Below are positions 6,007 through 13,395 of a stretch of DNA of 15,805 nucleotides, piece after piece; positions within the stretch are counted from its first letter, which is position 1; each line of letters begins with the position of its first letter. The DNA is from JAHCHG01 sp038251885. Its GTDB lineage: Bacteria; Acidobacteriota; Blastocatellia; Pyrinomonadales; Pyrinomonadaceae. Position numbers and translations under genes: made by a program. Below the pieces are notes generated by a model. The model ran no database searches and was not told the DNA's origin. It worked only from the letters and a program-made list of their open reading frames with translations. Where the stretch lies: assembly GCA_038251885.1 (NCBI GenBank), contig JBBSAX010000114.1, positions 1 to 15,805 on the forward strand, in the 5' to 3' direction.

Positions 6007-9000
6007 CACTACTACCACCTAAATTCGTATCTTTATTTTCTTCGATTACTTCCTCTTCATTTTTAACTTGTTTGGAAGTTCTGAACATTCCCGCTAATTT
6101 TTCATACGCGGGACGCAAAGTTGCGATTTTGAATTTTTCAATTTTTTGTGAAAAGTTTCGTCCGACGTTCGATTCCTGCGCGTCATCAAACAGCGAATAG
6201 AAAACCGGAACTGCCAGAAGCGTCAAAAGCAAACACATACTTTGTCCGCCGACGACCAAAATTCCAATCGAACGGTTTGTCGCCGCGCCCGCGCCGCTTC
6301 CTAAAGTCAGCGGAATCATTCCCGCAACAAGCGCAAGCGTCGTCATCAGGATCGGACGCAGACGGTCGCGGTTTGCCTGAATAATCGCGTCGTAACGATT
6401 CATTCCTTTTGCCCGCAGAGTGTTTGTGTGATCTATCTGCAAGATCGCGTTTTTCTTGACGATTCCGAATAAAAGCAAAATGCCGAGTGCGGAAAAAATA
6501 TTCAAGGTCTGTCCGGCAATCGCGGTCGAAAGCAGCGCGAACGGAACTGAAAGCGGCAGAGTCAAAAGAATCGTTATAGGATGAATAAACGATTCAAACT
6601 GCGCCGCCAAGATCAAATACATAAAGACGAACGACAGCAGAAATGCGTAAAGAAACGCATCATATGCCCGGTTCAATTCCTTCGATTGTCCCGTAACGCC
6701 GGTGCGATATTCCGCCGGAAGATTTAATTGCGCGGCGTAAGATTCGAGTTTTTTCAAAGCGTCCGATTCCGATGTGTTTGGCGGAAGACTCGCCGAAATC
6801 GTAACTTGCCGCTGACGATTCAAACGGCTGATCGAAGCGGGACTCACTCCTTCTTCGATCTTGACAAGTTGTTCAAGATTTATCGGAACGCCGCTTGCCG
6901 AATTGACCGTAAAATATCGCAAACTACTGCGATCGCGGCGAAAAGGCTCGTCCGCCTGCACGACGACATCGTATTGTTCGGTGCCTTCGCTGTATGTCGA
7001 AGTCCTTTGTCCGGCGGCGAAAATATTCAATGCCTGTGCGACATCGCCGGCTTTTACGCCTAAATCCGCTGCTTTTTGGCGATCAATGATGACCTGTAAT
7101 TCCGGTGCGCCTTCTTCATTGGAAGTGTCTGGATCGCGGAACAGCGGATCGTTTTCAAGCTGTGCGACGAGTTTGTCGCCGTATTGTTTGAGTTTTTCCT
7201 GATCGGGTCCGGCGATGTAAAAACCGATTCCCGAACCGCCGCGTCCCAAACCTAAACTTCCCGAAATCGAAGACGAACCCGAAACATTTATTCGATAATC
7301 TTTGCTCGAATATTTTTTGGTAATTCCGCGTGCCTGATTAATGACCTCGGCTTGTGATCGTTGGCGTTCGGCAATCGGCTTGAGCGTTACAAAAATTCTG
7401 CCGCCGCCGCCGCCGCCCCAACCCGCTAGAACGAGCGTGCTTTCTACTTCCTTCACTTGTTCGCGCATATCGCGGGCAATGCGATCCATTATTGACTGCG
7501 TCGCCGAAAGCGAAGTGCCTTGCGGTGAGCGGAAATTAATATCGAAAGCCGATTCGTCTTCATCCGGCAGAAACGCCATTCCGACGAAGTTGAAAAGAGG
7601 ATAAATCGAAACGACCGTCAAAATGCAAAGCAAAACAACCGCCCAGCGAAAACGCATCGAAATTTTCAAAAGAAATGTGTATGCGCCGTCAACTTTACTG
7701 TAAAACCACGAATCTTTAGATTCATTGGTTGAAATTTTTTCTTTTCTAACTTCTGTGTTTTCCAGAGTTTCTTCGTCGTAAATTTCTTCATTTTCTACAG
7801 ACTTAGAACTCTTTTTCGCCTTTATCCAACGCGCCGCGAGCATCGGCGTAATGGTAAATGAAACAATCAGCGAAACCGCAATCGCCGCCGCACTGGTCAG
7901 ACCGAAACTCGACATAAATCTACCCACGATTCCGGTCATAAATCCGACAGGAATGAAAACCGCGAGCAAAGAAAGCGTCGTCGCCAAAACCGCCAGACCG
8001 ATCTCGCGCGTTCCTTCAATCGCCGCTTGAAAAGGCGACATTCCTTTTTCTTCAATAAATCTGTAAATATTTTCCAGCACGACAATCGCGTCATCAATCA
8101 CGATGCCGACCATCAAAGTCAACGCGAGCATCGTCATTTGATTGAGCGAATAACCAAGCCACGCAATTGCGGCAAACGAAGCGATGATCGAAGTCGGAAT
8201 GGCAAGTGCGGCAATAATCGTCGAGCGGAAATTCCACAAAAACAGAAAAACGACGATGACGGCAAGAAGTCCGCCGATAATCAGATGTTCTTCGATGGCG
8301 TGTAGTGAATTCTCGATAAATTCCGATTGATCGCGCGTCTTTGCAACCTTAAAATCCGAAGGCAAATTCGGAATAATTTCCGCCATTCTCGCCTTCACAT
8401 TGTTAATTAACTGAATCGTGTTTGAACCCGACTGTTTGCGAATCGCAACTGAAACAGACTGAACTCCGTTCAAGGAAGCGGCTGAAGTCGCATCTGCGCC
8501 CGTGTCGTCAACCCGTCCGATGTCTTTAATCTTGACCGGAAAGCCGTTTCTACTCGTGATTACGATGTCATTGAACTGCTCTATCTCGGTGAGTTTGCTC
8601 ATCGTTCGCAAACCGAGAGTCGTCGCGCCTTCCGTCAAATTTCCGCCGGGCAATTCGATATTCTGCGAACGAACCGCATTGCTCACATCCGTAACCGACA
8701 GATTATATGCACGCAAACGATCTGGATTGATAAAAACCTTAATCTCTCTCTGACGCGCGCCGAAAATTTGAACTTCGCCCACGCCGTCGGCTGATTCAAT
8801 GCGTTCTTGAATCAAATTCTCGACCAATTTGGTGAGTTCGATCGCGCTTCGCGGCGCACTGACAGCGTAGATCAAAACCGGCGACGAATCGGGATCGGAT
8901 TTCTGAACGACCGGCGGATCAGCCGTTTCGGGCAAACGATTAATGATCGTTGAGATCTTCTGCTGTAACTCCTGATAGGCTTGGTCGGGGTCTTTTTCAA

Positions 9001-9292
9001 GGTTAAATGTGATAGTGACGTTCGAACTGCCACGCGAAGAACTCGAACGCATTTCTTCGATGCCGGGAACGGTATTGACCGCGCCTTCAATGATGTCGGT
9101 TATTTCCGACTCGATCTCCGCCGGAGCCGCGCCCGGATTTGAAGTTCTAACCGAAATCGTCGGAACGTCAATTTTCGGAAAACGGTCAACGCCGAGCGTA
9201 AAAAAACTAAATCCGCCGATAACCGTTAAAAACAAAACGATAACCGTTGCAAATACGGGACGTTTAACACAAATTTCTGCCAGCCACTGCAT
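5975..9292 (-). CDS. RND multidrug efflux pump, HAE1/AcrB family
   Basis: The 1105-residue product spans the whole family. It has an N-terminal helix (KRPVFATVIVLFLTVIGGFSFF), two large periplasmic porter/docking regions, and two blocks of transmembrane helices. Proton-relay residues are present: Asp400-Asp401 in GIVIDDAIVVLENIYR and Lys946 in GIVKKNAILQ, matching the AcrB Asp pair and Lys. A charged cytoplasmic insert (about residues 495-540) joins the two halves. The C-terminus ends in an acidic hydrophilic tail overlapping the channel gene. The trimer would take drugs or lipophilic compounds from the inner membrane or periplasm and export them with the adaptor and TolC partner, driven by protons. 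The substrate cannot be read from sequence. The ATG at 9292 has AGAAG only three bases upstream, and a large hairpin candidate lies directly 5' of it. Confidence 0.95.
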   Translation of the reverse strand: MQWLAEICVKRPVFATVIVLFLTVIGGFSFFTLGVDRFPKIDVPTISVRTSNPGAAPAEIESEITDIIEGAVNTVPGIEEMRSSSSRGSSNVTITFNLEKDPDQAYQELQQKISTIINRLPETADPPVVQKSDPDSSPVLIYAVSAPRSAIELTKLVENLIQERIESADGVGEVQIFGARQREIKVFINPDRLRAYNLSVTDVSNAVRSQNIELPGGNLTEGATTLGLRTMSKLTEIEQFNDIVITSRNGFPVKIKDIGRVDDTGADATSAASLNGVQSVSVAIRKQSGSNTIQLINNVKARMAEIIPNLPSDFKVAKTRDQSEFIENSLHAIEEHLIIGGLLAVIVVFLFLWNFRSTIIAALAIPTSIIASFAAIAWLGYSLNQMTMLALTLMVGIVIDDAIVVLENIYRFIEEKGMSPFQAAIEGTREIGLAVLATTLSLLAVFIPVGFMTGIVGRFMSSFGLTSAAAIAVSLIVSFTITPMLAARWIKAKKSSKSVENEEIYDEETLENTEVRKEKISTNESKDSWFYSKVDGAYTFLLKISMRFRWAVVLLCILTVVSIYPLFNFVGMAFLPDEDESAFDINFRSPQGTSLSATQSIMDRIARDMREQVKEVESTLVLAGWGGGGGGRIFVTLKPIAERQRSQAEVINQARGITKKYSSKDYRINVSGSSSISGSLGLGRGGSGIGFYIAGPDQEKLKQYGDKLVAQLENDPLFRDPDTSNEEGAPELQVIIDRQKAADLGVKAGDVAQALNIFAAGQRTSTYSEGTEQYDVVVQADEPFRRDRSSLRYFTVNSASGVPINLEQLVKIEEGVSPASISRLNRQRQVTISASLPPNTSESDALKKLESYAAQLNLPAEYRTGVTGQSKELNRAYDAFLYAFLLSFVFMYLILAAQFESFIHPITILLTLPLSVPFALLSTAIAGQTLNIFSALGILLLFGIVKKNAILQIDHTNTLRAKGMNRYDAIIQANRDRLRPILMTTLALVAGMIPLTLGSGAGAATNRSIGILVVGGQSMCLLLTLLAVPVFYSLFDDAQESNVGRNFSQKIEKFKIATLRPAYEKLAGMFRTSKQVKNEEEVIEENKDTNLGGSSDGYAEPSRRN

Positions 9293-9308
9293 AATCTTCT
9301 AAGCCCCA

Positions 9309-9412
9309 AGTTCCAAGTCTCAGAAGTCCCAAGTTTTTTAATTTCCATCTTCCTATTTTCAAATCAAAAACCGGATTTGACTTGGGACTTTGGACTTCTG
9401 AGACTTGGGACT
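9309..9412. repeat. Inverted repeat, 26-bp arms, directly upstream of the pump gene
   Basis: The arms at 9309-9334 and 9387-9412 are complementary over 26 bases with two mismatches, around a 52-nt loop. In the operon transcript (minus strand) this could fold into a long hairpin ending about ten bases before the pump's weak ribosome binding site. The arm at 9387-9412 is part of the 34-nt direct repeat and contacts the stop codon of the four-helix-bundle gene. It may limit or uncouple pump translation, or stabilise the mRNA end. That role is inference. Confidence 0.7.
9379..9412 (-). repeat. 34-nt direct repeat, copy 1 (3' of the four-helix-bundle gene)
   Basis: On the minus strand it consists of short units of the type AGTCCCA/AAGTCCAA. 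It matches the copy at 9876-9909 in 32 of 34 positions. Its first base is the first base of the minus-strand TGA at 9414-9412 read in reverse order (position 9412), so the repeat begins at the stop codon. Confidence 0.8.
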
Positions 9413-9801
9413 CATTTAAACTTTCTGCCTTTTAATTCCGATTGCTTTAAATAATTAATCAAACCGGAAATAACACGGCTGTTTTCCGACACTTTTTCAT
9501 AAACAAAATCAAATTCATCGGACGAAATATAATTTTGATCAAATGCTACATATAATTGCGAACGAACTTCGCCCGCCGAACCTTTGGCGATTGATAAAAA
9601 ATTAACAAATTCTTTATCGCCATCGCGCTCAAAACCTTCGGCAATATTTGACATAATCGAAACCGAAGCGCGACAAATTTGATTGCGTAATCCGAAATCT
9701 TTTACAAAAAAATCATTCATTGAAATTCGATAAACTTCTTTCGTTACAATTCGTGCAATTTTCCAAGCCTCTAAATCTTCAAATCTTTTAATCCCAGCCA
9801 C
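9412..9801 (-). CDS. Four-helix-bundle protein of the 23S rRNA intervening-sequence (S23/IVP) family
   Basis: The GTG at 9801 is preceded by GAGAGG at 9816-9811, giving 129 residues, the usual family length; an ATG at 9861 would add 20 residues that do not fit the family. The start FEDLEAWKIA, the central LRNQICRASVSIMSNIAEGFER and FLSIAKGSAGEVRSQL are the conserved signature. The fold is a four-helix bundle that oligomerises as a barrel and is related to the Avd protein of diversity-generating retroelements. Classic members are encoded in insertions within 23S rRNA; others stand alone and their function is unknown. This one is wedged between adaptor and pump of an efflux operon, on the same strand, bounded on both sides by 34-nt direct repeats. 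Nothing ties it to efflux, so it looks like a passenger gene. Confidence 0.88.
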   Translation of the reverse strand: MAGIKRFEDLEAWKIARIVTKEVYRISMNDFFVKDFGLRNQICRASVSIMSNIAEGFERDGDKEFVNFLSIAKGSAGEVRSQLYVAFDQNYISSDEFDFVYEKVSENSRVISGLINYLKQSELKGRKFK

Positions 9802-9875
9802 AATTTTAATCCTCTCAAAGTATTTAGTATTTAAAAACAAAACATAATAACAAAAAATCAAACTCAGTTTTCAAA

Positions 9876-9909
9876 GACTTGGGACTTGGGACTTCTGGGA
9901 CTTGGGACT
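9876..9909 (-). repeat. 34-nt direct repeat, copy 2 (3' of the adaptor gene)
   Basis: It differs at two of 34 positions from the copy at 9379-9412 and has the same orientation. It runs into the adaptor's TAG stop codon (9910-9908). The two copies enclose the four-helix-bundle gene. Recombination between them would remove 497 bases and leave one copy after the adaptor stop. Confidence 0.8.
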
Positions 9910-11224
9910 AAAAAGAAACATTCGCACCTTCGTAAAGCTGTTCCAAGTTACTGGTTGCTACCATTTCATCGGCGTTTACGCCGGATACAATTTGATAAAA
10001 CTCATTTTCTTCTGTTCCAAGCTGAACGACACGAAGTTTTGCAACATTATCCTGAATCACAAAAACGCGAAAACTCTGCGTTGCCTGATCGTTATAAACC
10101 GCCGATTTCGGCACGAAAATACCTGTGCTTCCGCCCGAACGGACGATTTTTGCCGTTGCGAACATTCCTGAACGCAAGGCATTATTATCATTTTGAATTT
10201 GCGCTTCGACAATTGCCGAACGCGAAACCGGATCGAGTGCAGGGTTTATCGCCGTGACAGTTCCGCCGAAAGTGCGGTCTTTGTATGCGTCAACTTCAAT
10301 CGAAACGCCGCGACCAATGACAACTTGCGGAACGTCGGCTTCGGCGATTTGAATTTGAATTTTGATCGGATTTGAACGCAAGACCGTCGCAATCGGAGTC
10401 GAAGAAGTTACATATTCGCCGACCGCAACTTGGCGTTCGCTGATGAAACCGGAAAACGGCGCACGAACGATTGTATCGGCAACCGCCTGCTGCGCCGTCG
10501 CAACCTGCGTTCGCGCCGATTCGACCGCCGCTTCCGCGCTTTTTATCGCCACATTATTTTGCTTTGCCGTGTTTATTGCTGATTCCAGATTTTGCCTCGC
10601 CGCATTAACTCGCGCCCGCGCCGTGTCGCGGTTTGTGCGGTATTGCTCATAAGTTATCATCGCCACATCGCCCGTTTCGACCAGATCGCGGTAACGGTTT
10701 TCATTCGCTTCGGCTTGCCGCAATTCGGCGAGAGTCTGTTCGTAATTGGCATTTGCGACGCGAACTTCGGGAATCGCCGAAAAATTAAAAGTTCCGTTCG
10801 GAGTTAATCCCAAACGCGCTTCGGCGGAACGAATCGCAACCTGCGCTTGTTTGACATTCGCTTCGGCTTCAGCCAGACGAAGCCGCGCATCTTTGTCGTC
10901 AATTTTCGCAATTACTTTTCCGCTCGAAACAAATTCGCCGACGTTCGTATAAACATTTGTAACTTTTCCGGCAGTTTTCGGCGCGATGTCCGAAGTTTCA
11001 TCAGCGACCAAACTTCCCGTCGCCTGAATATACGCCGGGACATCTCTTGCCACCGCTTTGTCAACCGTAACGGCAACCGTTTGTTTTTCTTCCGTTCCGC
11101 TTTTATTCGCTTTGTTCGCATCTTCCGCTTTTGAAGTTCCGCACGCCGTAAAAACTGCAAACGCCAAGAAAATCAACAAAAACTTACCAGCCGAATTTTG
11201 TTTAAAGTAATAGATAAATCCCAT
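9908..11224 (-). CDS. RND efflux periplasmic adaptor (HlyD/AcrA-type membrane fusion protein), probable lipoprotein
   Basis: The 438-residue product begins with a hydrophobic signal segment (FLLIFLAFAVFTAC) whose Cys28 sits in a lipobox-like context. It is therefore probably lipid-anchored like AcrA, though -3 is Phe rather than Leu. A biotinyl-lipoyl-like half-motif follows at about residues 65-110 (GKVTNVYTNVGEFVSSGKVIAKIDD). Then comes a long alpha-helical hairpin of Ala/Glu/Arg-rich repeats (110-230), the second lipoyl half (APFSGFISERQVAVGEYV) and beta-barrel and membrane-proximal domains. It bridges the RND pump and the TolC channel. It is the first gene of the minus-strand operon. Its TAG stop is fused to the 34-nt repeat, and the start has only a weak GAAG upstream. 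Confidence 0.93.
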   Translation of the reverse strand: MGFIYYFKQNSAGKFLLIFLAFAVFTACGTSKAEDANKANKSGTEEKQTVAVTVDKAVARDVPAYIQATGSLVADETSDIAPKTAGKVTNVYTNVGEFVSSGKVIAKIDDKDARLRLAEAEANVKQAQVAIRSAEARLGLTPNGTFNFSAIPEVRVANANYEQTLAELRQAEANENRYRDLVETGDVAMITYEQYRTNRDTARARVNAARQNLESAINTAKQNNVAIKSAEAAVESARTQVATAQQAVADTIVRAPFSGFISERQVAVGEYVTSSTPIATVLRSNPIKIQIQIAEADVPQVVIGRGVSIEVDAYKDRTFGGTVTAINPALDPVSRSAIVEAQIQNDNNALRSGMFATAKIVRSGGSTGIFVPKSAVYNDQATQSFRVFVIQDNVAKLRVVQLGTEENEFYQIVSGVNADEMVATSNLEQLYEGANVSF

Positions 11225-11499
11225 AAAATTATCTTCAAAACGAAAATTGTATTACATTTTGATTCAAAAATAGAAGATTAAGACTGTAAAGTTTTGTAAA
11301 TCAAGCGTCTTCACCCAACTTATAATTGAATTTGGAAACTTTAATCTTACTATTCGATTTGCAGAAAAGTTTCGTTAAGATTATAAAAATTAAGAGCAGA
11401 GTAGAATATTAAAAAAAATTAAATGAAGGAAAAAACGGAACGCGAACTTTAGTTCGCAAGTTACGGGCGAACTAAAGTTCGCGTTCCGTCGAAAAAATT
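11225..11499. other. Divergent intergenic region between efflux operon and rhodanese gene
   Basis: These 275 bases separate two divergent transcription units, so promoters in both directions are expected. I see a perfect palindrome, TTTTGA-T-TCAAAA, at 11257-11269 that could bind a dimeric repressor of the efflux operon. A TATAAT at about 11321 on the plus strand lacks a well-spaced -35 box. The right part holds the palindromic element at 11435-11489. No regulator gene of the TetR or MarR type, common next to such operons, is in the window. Confidence 0.4.
11435..11489. repeat. Perfect inverted repeat with nested palindromes (REP-like)
   Basis: The arms at 11435-11457 and 11467-11489 are perfectly complementary over 23 bases around a nine-base loop. 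Each arm contains its own palindrome, GCGAACT-TT-AGTTCGC on the left and GCGAACT-AA-AGTTCGC on the right, so a cruciform or two small hairpins are also possible. No T-tract follows, so it is a poor terminator. It ends ten bases before the rhodanese ATG and lies between a good AAGGA sequence (11426-11430) and that ATG. Confidence 0.85.
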
Positions 11500-11820
11500 A
11501 TGCAGGAAATTACAGTTAAAGAATTAAAAGAAAAAATGGATGCGGGCGAAGATATTCAATTGATTGACGTTCGCCAGCCGAACGAATATGAGTTTGCCAG
11601 AATCGAAGGCGCGAAATTGATTCCGCTTGCCGAAGTTGTAAAACGAATGGATGAAATTGACGCTTCAAAAGAAACAATTATGCAATGCCACGCCGGAGGC
11701 AGAAGTGCGCGAGCAATTATGGCGTTACAGCAAGCAGGTTTTACGGGCGAATTAAAAAACTTGCGCGGCGGAATCGGGGCGTGGTCTGACGAAATTGATT
11801 CGAGCGTTCCAAAATATTAG
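11500..11820 (+). CDS. Single-domain rhodanese-like sulfurtransferase
   Basis: The 106-residue product is one complete rhodanese domain, the GlpE/PspE size class. Typical landmarks are LIDVRQPNEYEFARIEGAKLIPL (residues 21-43) and the active-site loop CHAGGRSARA with catalytic Cys63, followed by LRGGIGAW. Such proteins carry sulfur as a cysteine persulfide and pass it to cyanide, thiols or sulfur-transfer partners in the cytoplasm. No ribosome binding site is directly upstream; the leader is occupied by a perfect inverted repeat. It is transcribed away from the efflux operon and converges on the ferredoxin gene. Confidence 0.92.
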   Translation: MQEITVKELKEKMDAGEDIQLIDVRQPNEYEFARIEGAKLIPLAEVVKRMDEIDASKETIMQCHAGGRSARAIMALQQAGFTGELKNLRGGIGAWSDEIDSSVPKY

Positions 11821-11826
11821 TCATTA

Positions 11827-11986
11827 AAGTTTGCCGAGTTCATCCGGTTTTCAGAGTTGACCGAGTTTGAGGATTTTTGAGTTTTTAGTTCTCTAAAATC
11901 CAATAAACTCCAAAATAAATATTGCCCGATTACATAGAATCTTCTAACTCGGCAAACTCGGTCAACTCTGAAAACTCGGCAAACTT
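11827..11986. repeat. Large inverted repeat between convergent genes, overlapping the ferredoxin 3' end
   Basis: The right arm at 11953-11986 (34 bases) matches the reverse complement of the left arm at 11827-11869 exactly, apart from about nine extra bases (CATCCGGTT) in the left arm. Both are built from units like AGTTTGCCGAGTT and TCAGAGTTGACC. The left arm starts seven bases after the rhodanese stop. The right arm is coding for the last residues of the ferredoxin-like protein. It could serve as a two-way terminator, but its unit structure suggests a mobile repeat. Confidence 0.75.
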
Positions 11987-12271
11987 CAAACCTATTTCAT
12001 TCGCCATTTTGACGATTTTCATTCCTTCTCTAACTTTCGTGCGACACGACAAAACGGGTTTATCCTTACTTTGGCTTTCCAGCCAAACCTGACAATTGGC
12101 GCAGTCGCCGTTCCAACAGAAATCGCCTAAAGAAACGGTTTTGATGGAAAGATATTGAAAACAACGCAACAGCGAATTATTTTCGGGAACTTTTACTTTT
12201 TTGCCTAAAATTTCGATTTCGATGAGCTTTTCAAACGGTTCAAAAACGTCTTTGTAATCTTCAAGATTCAT
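11930..12271 (-). CDS. [2Fe-2S] ferredoxin-like protein
   Basis: The 113-residue product has the plant-type [2Fe-2S] ligand set: Cys52, Cys57 and Cys60 (CWNGDCANC, spacing C-x4-C-x2-C), with Cys76 (VLSCRT) as fourth ligand. A beta-grasp start (IEIEILGKKVKVPENNSLLRCF) agrees with this fold. It resembles the small ferredoxin domains that feed electrons within formate dehydrogenase-like or related oxidoreductases, but no such enzyme is nearby. The final residues, FAEFSELTEFAELED, are encoded by the arm of an inverted repeat and are repetitive, so they are probably not part of the ancestral protein. The gene lies nine bases downstream of the LysR-type gene on the same strand and is likely cotranscribed with it. 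Confidence 0.85.
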   Translation of the reverse strand: MNLEDYKDVFEPFEKLIEIEILGKKVKVPENNSLLRCFQYLSIKTVSLGDFCWNGDCANCQVWLESQSKDKPVLSCRTKVREGMKIVKMANEIGLKFAEFSELTEFAELEDSM

Positions 12272-12280
12272 ATCAGAAAA

Positions 12281-13213
12281 CTATTTTGAACTGTCAAAGG
12301 CTGATTCGTCCAATGCCAAAGTTTGAAGTTCCGCTTTTTTCTCCAAAACATATTGGACAAAAGCGCGAATCGGTGCGGAATTATTTCCTTTTAGAGAAAC
12401 CATTGCGACCGAGCGTTTCAGTTCGCTTTTCTCGATACGGACTTGCGCGAGTTTTTTGTTTTCGATCTCTTCCCGAACCGCCCACGAAGGCATCAGAGAA
12501 ACGCCCAACCCGTGTTCGATCATCAATTTTATAAAATAAGTGTCGTTCGATTCGAGCGACATTTCCGGCTCGACTTTGACTTTTTTGAAAAAAGCGTCGG
12601 TCGCCCGCCGAATTGATGCGCCGCGCTCGAATAAAATCCAGCGTTCTTTTTCCAAATCTTTTGCGGAAACCTGTGTTTGTTTAGCAAGTTTGTGTTTTTT
12701 GCCGACAACTAAAACGAGTTCATCATCAAATAATTCATCAACTTCTAAAATTGGCGAATAAACCGGCAAGGAAGCGAAACCGACATCAGCCACGCCGTTT
12801 AGAATGTCTTCGATGGTCTGTTCGGTGCTGACCGTCGTGCGAAAAACGAGTTCGACGGTTTCATAAGCGTCCATAAATTCTTCAAAAAGCGGCGCGAATA
12901 AAAAAACGAGTGCCTGAGTTGCCGCCGCGACGCGAACCCGACCTTCAAGAGCCTTTTCGCGCCCGACGACTCTTTCGCGCATTTCTTCGGCTTCGTTCAA
13001 GATTCGATTCGCATATTCGAGCGCAATTTTTCCCGCGTCGGTCAAAATCACGCCGCGTTTGGCGCGGATGAAAAGCGGCACGCCGAGTTCTTCTTCGAGT
13101 GCTTTGATTTGATGACTGACCGCTGATTGCGTCAAATTCAATTTTTCCGAAGCCTTTGTAAAATTCAAAGTTTCGGCGATCTCGCTGAATGTTCTAAGCT
13201 GCCAAAGTTCCAT
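12281..13213 (-). CDS. LysR-family transcriptional regulator
   Basis: The 310-residue length is standard. Residues 1-60 form the winged helix-turn-helix (FSEIAETLNFTKASEKLNLTQSAVSHQIKALEEELGVPLF, split here as family signature). Residues 90-295 form the periplasmic-binding-protein-like effector domain, beginning VRVAAATQALVFLF. LysR proteins bind as tetramers and respond to a small molecule. The effector cannot be read from sequence. The gene is divergent from the 13396 gene across 182 bases containing a dyad (13319-13337), a plausible autoregulatory site. The ferredoxin-like gene follows at nine bases, an unusual pairing that suggests the redox protein is controlled with, or senses for, the regulator. 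Confidence 0.93.
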   Translation of the reverse strand: MELWQLRTFSEIAETLNFTKASEKLNLTQSAVSHQIKALEEELGVPLFIRAKRGVILTDAGKIALEYANRILNEAEEMRERVVGREKALEGRVRVAAATQALVFLFAPLFEEFMDAYETVELVFRTTVSTEQTIEDILNGVADVGFASLPVYSPILEVDELFDDELVLVVGKKHKLAKQTQVSAKDLEKERWILFERGASIRRATDAFFKKVKVEPEMSLESNDTYFIKLMIEHGLGVSLMPSWAVREEIENKKLAQVRIEKSELKRSVAMVSLKGNNSAPIRAFVQYVLEKKAELQTLALDESAFDSSK

Positions 13214-13318
13214 TTAATTCGTTTGTTGCCAAAATGTTACAGGCATTAGTCTAATTCATCGCCGTGATGAAAAATTAGAGTTGGTAATGTCCGCCTCGAT
13301 ATGATTATACTTGTTTAT

Positions 13319-13337
13319 AACATTCGATATGAATGTT
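13319..13337. promoter_or_regulatory. Dyad in the divergent region, candidate LysR operator
   Basis: AACATTC-GATAT-GAATGTT is a perfect 7-bp inverted repeat between the LysR-type gene and the divergent 13396 gene. Its position suits LysR-type binding, but it does not contain a strict T-N11-A box. The rest of 13214-13395 is AT-rich with no further structure I can name. Confidence 0.3.
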
Positions 13338-13395
13338 TTTATATATATTTGAAACTTATTTTTAACATACAAGTCATCATGGAGGGTTTTATATC

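Noticed and set aside
7396..7420. Run of GCC triplets that looks like a microsatellite
   Set aside because: It encodes a six-glycine loop in the pump (GWGGGGGGR), a place where HAE1 pumps are normally glycine-rich.
9304..9909. Three repeat copies considered as a CRISPR-like or tandem array
   Set aside because: Only three copies, one inverted, with spacings of 52 and 463 bases and a coding gene between two of them; no cas genes.
11423..11452. Nine-codon leader ORF (ATG at about 11423 to TAG) before the rhodanese gene
   Set aside because: It ends inside the palindromic arm and has no separate ribosome binding site; it is too short to support as a leader peptide.
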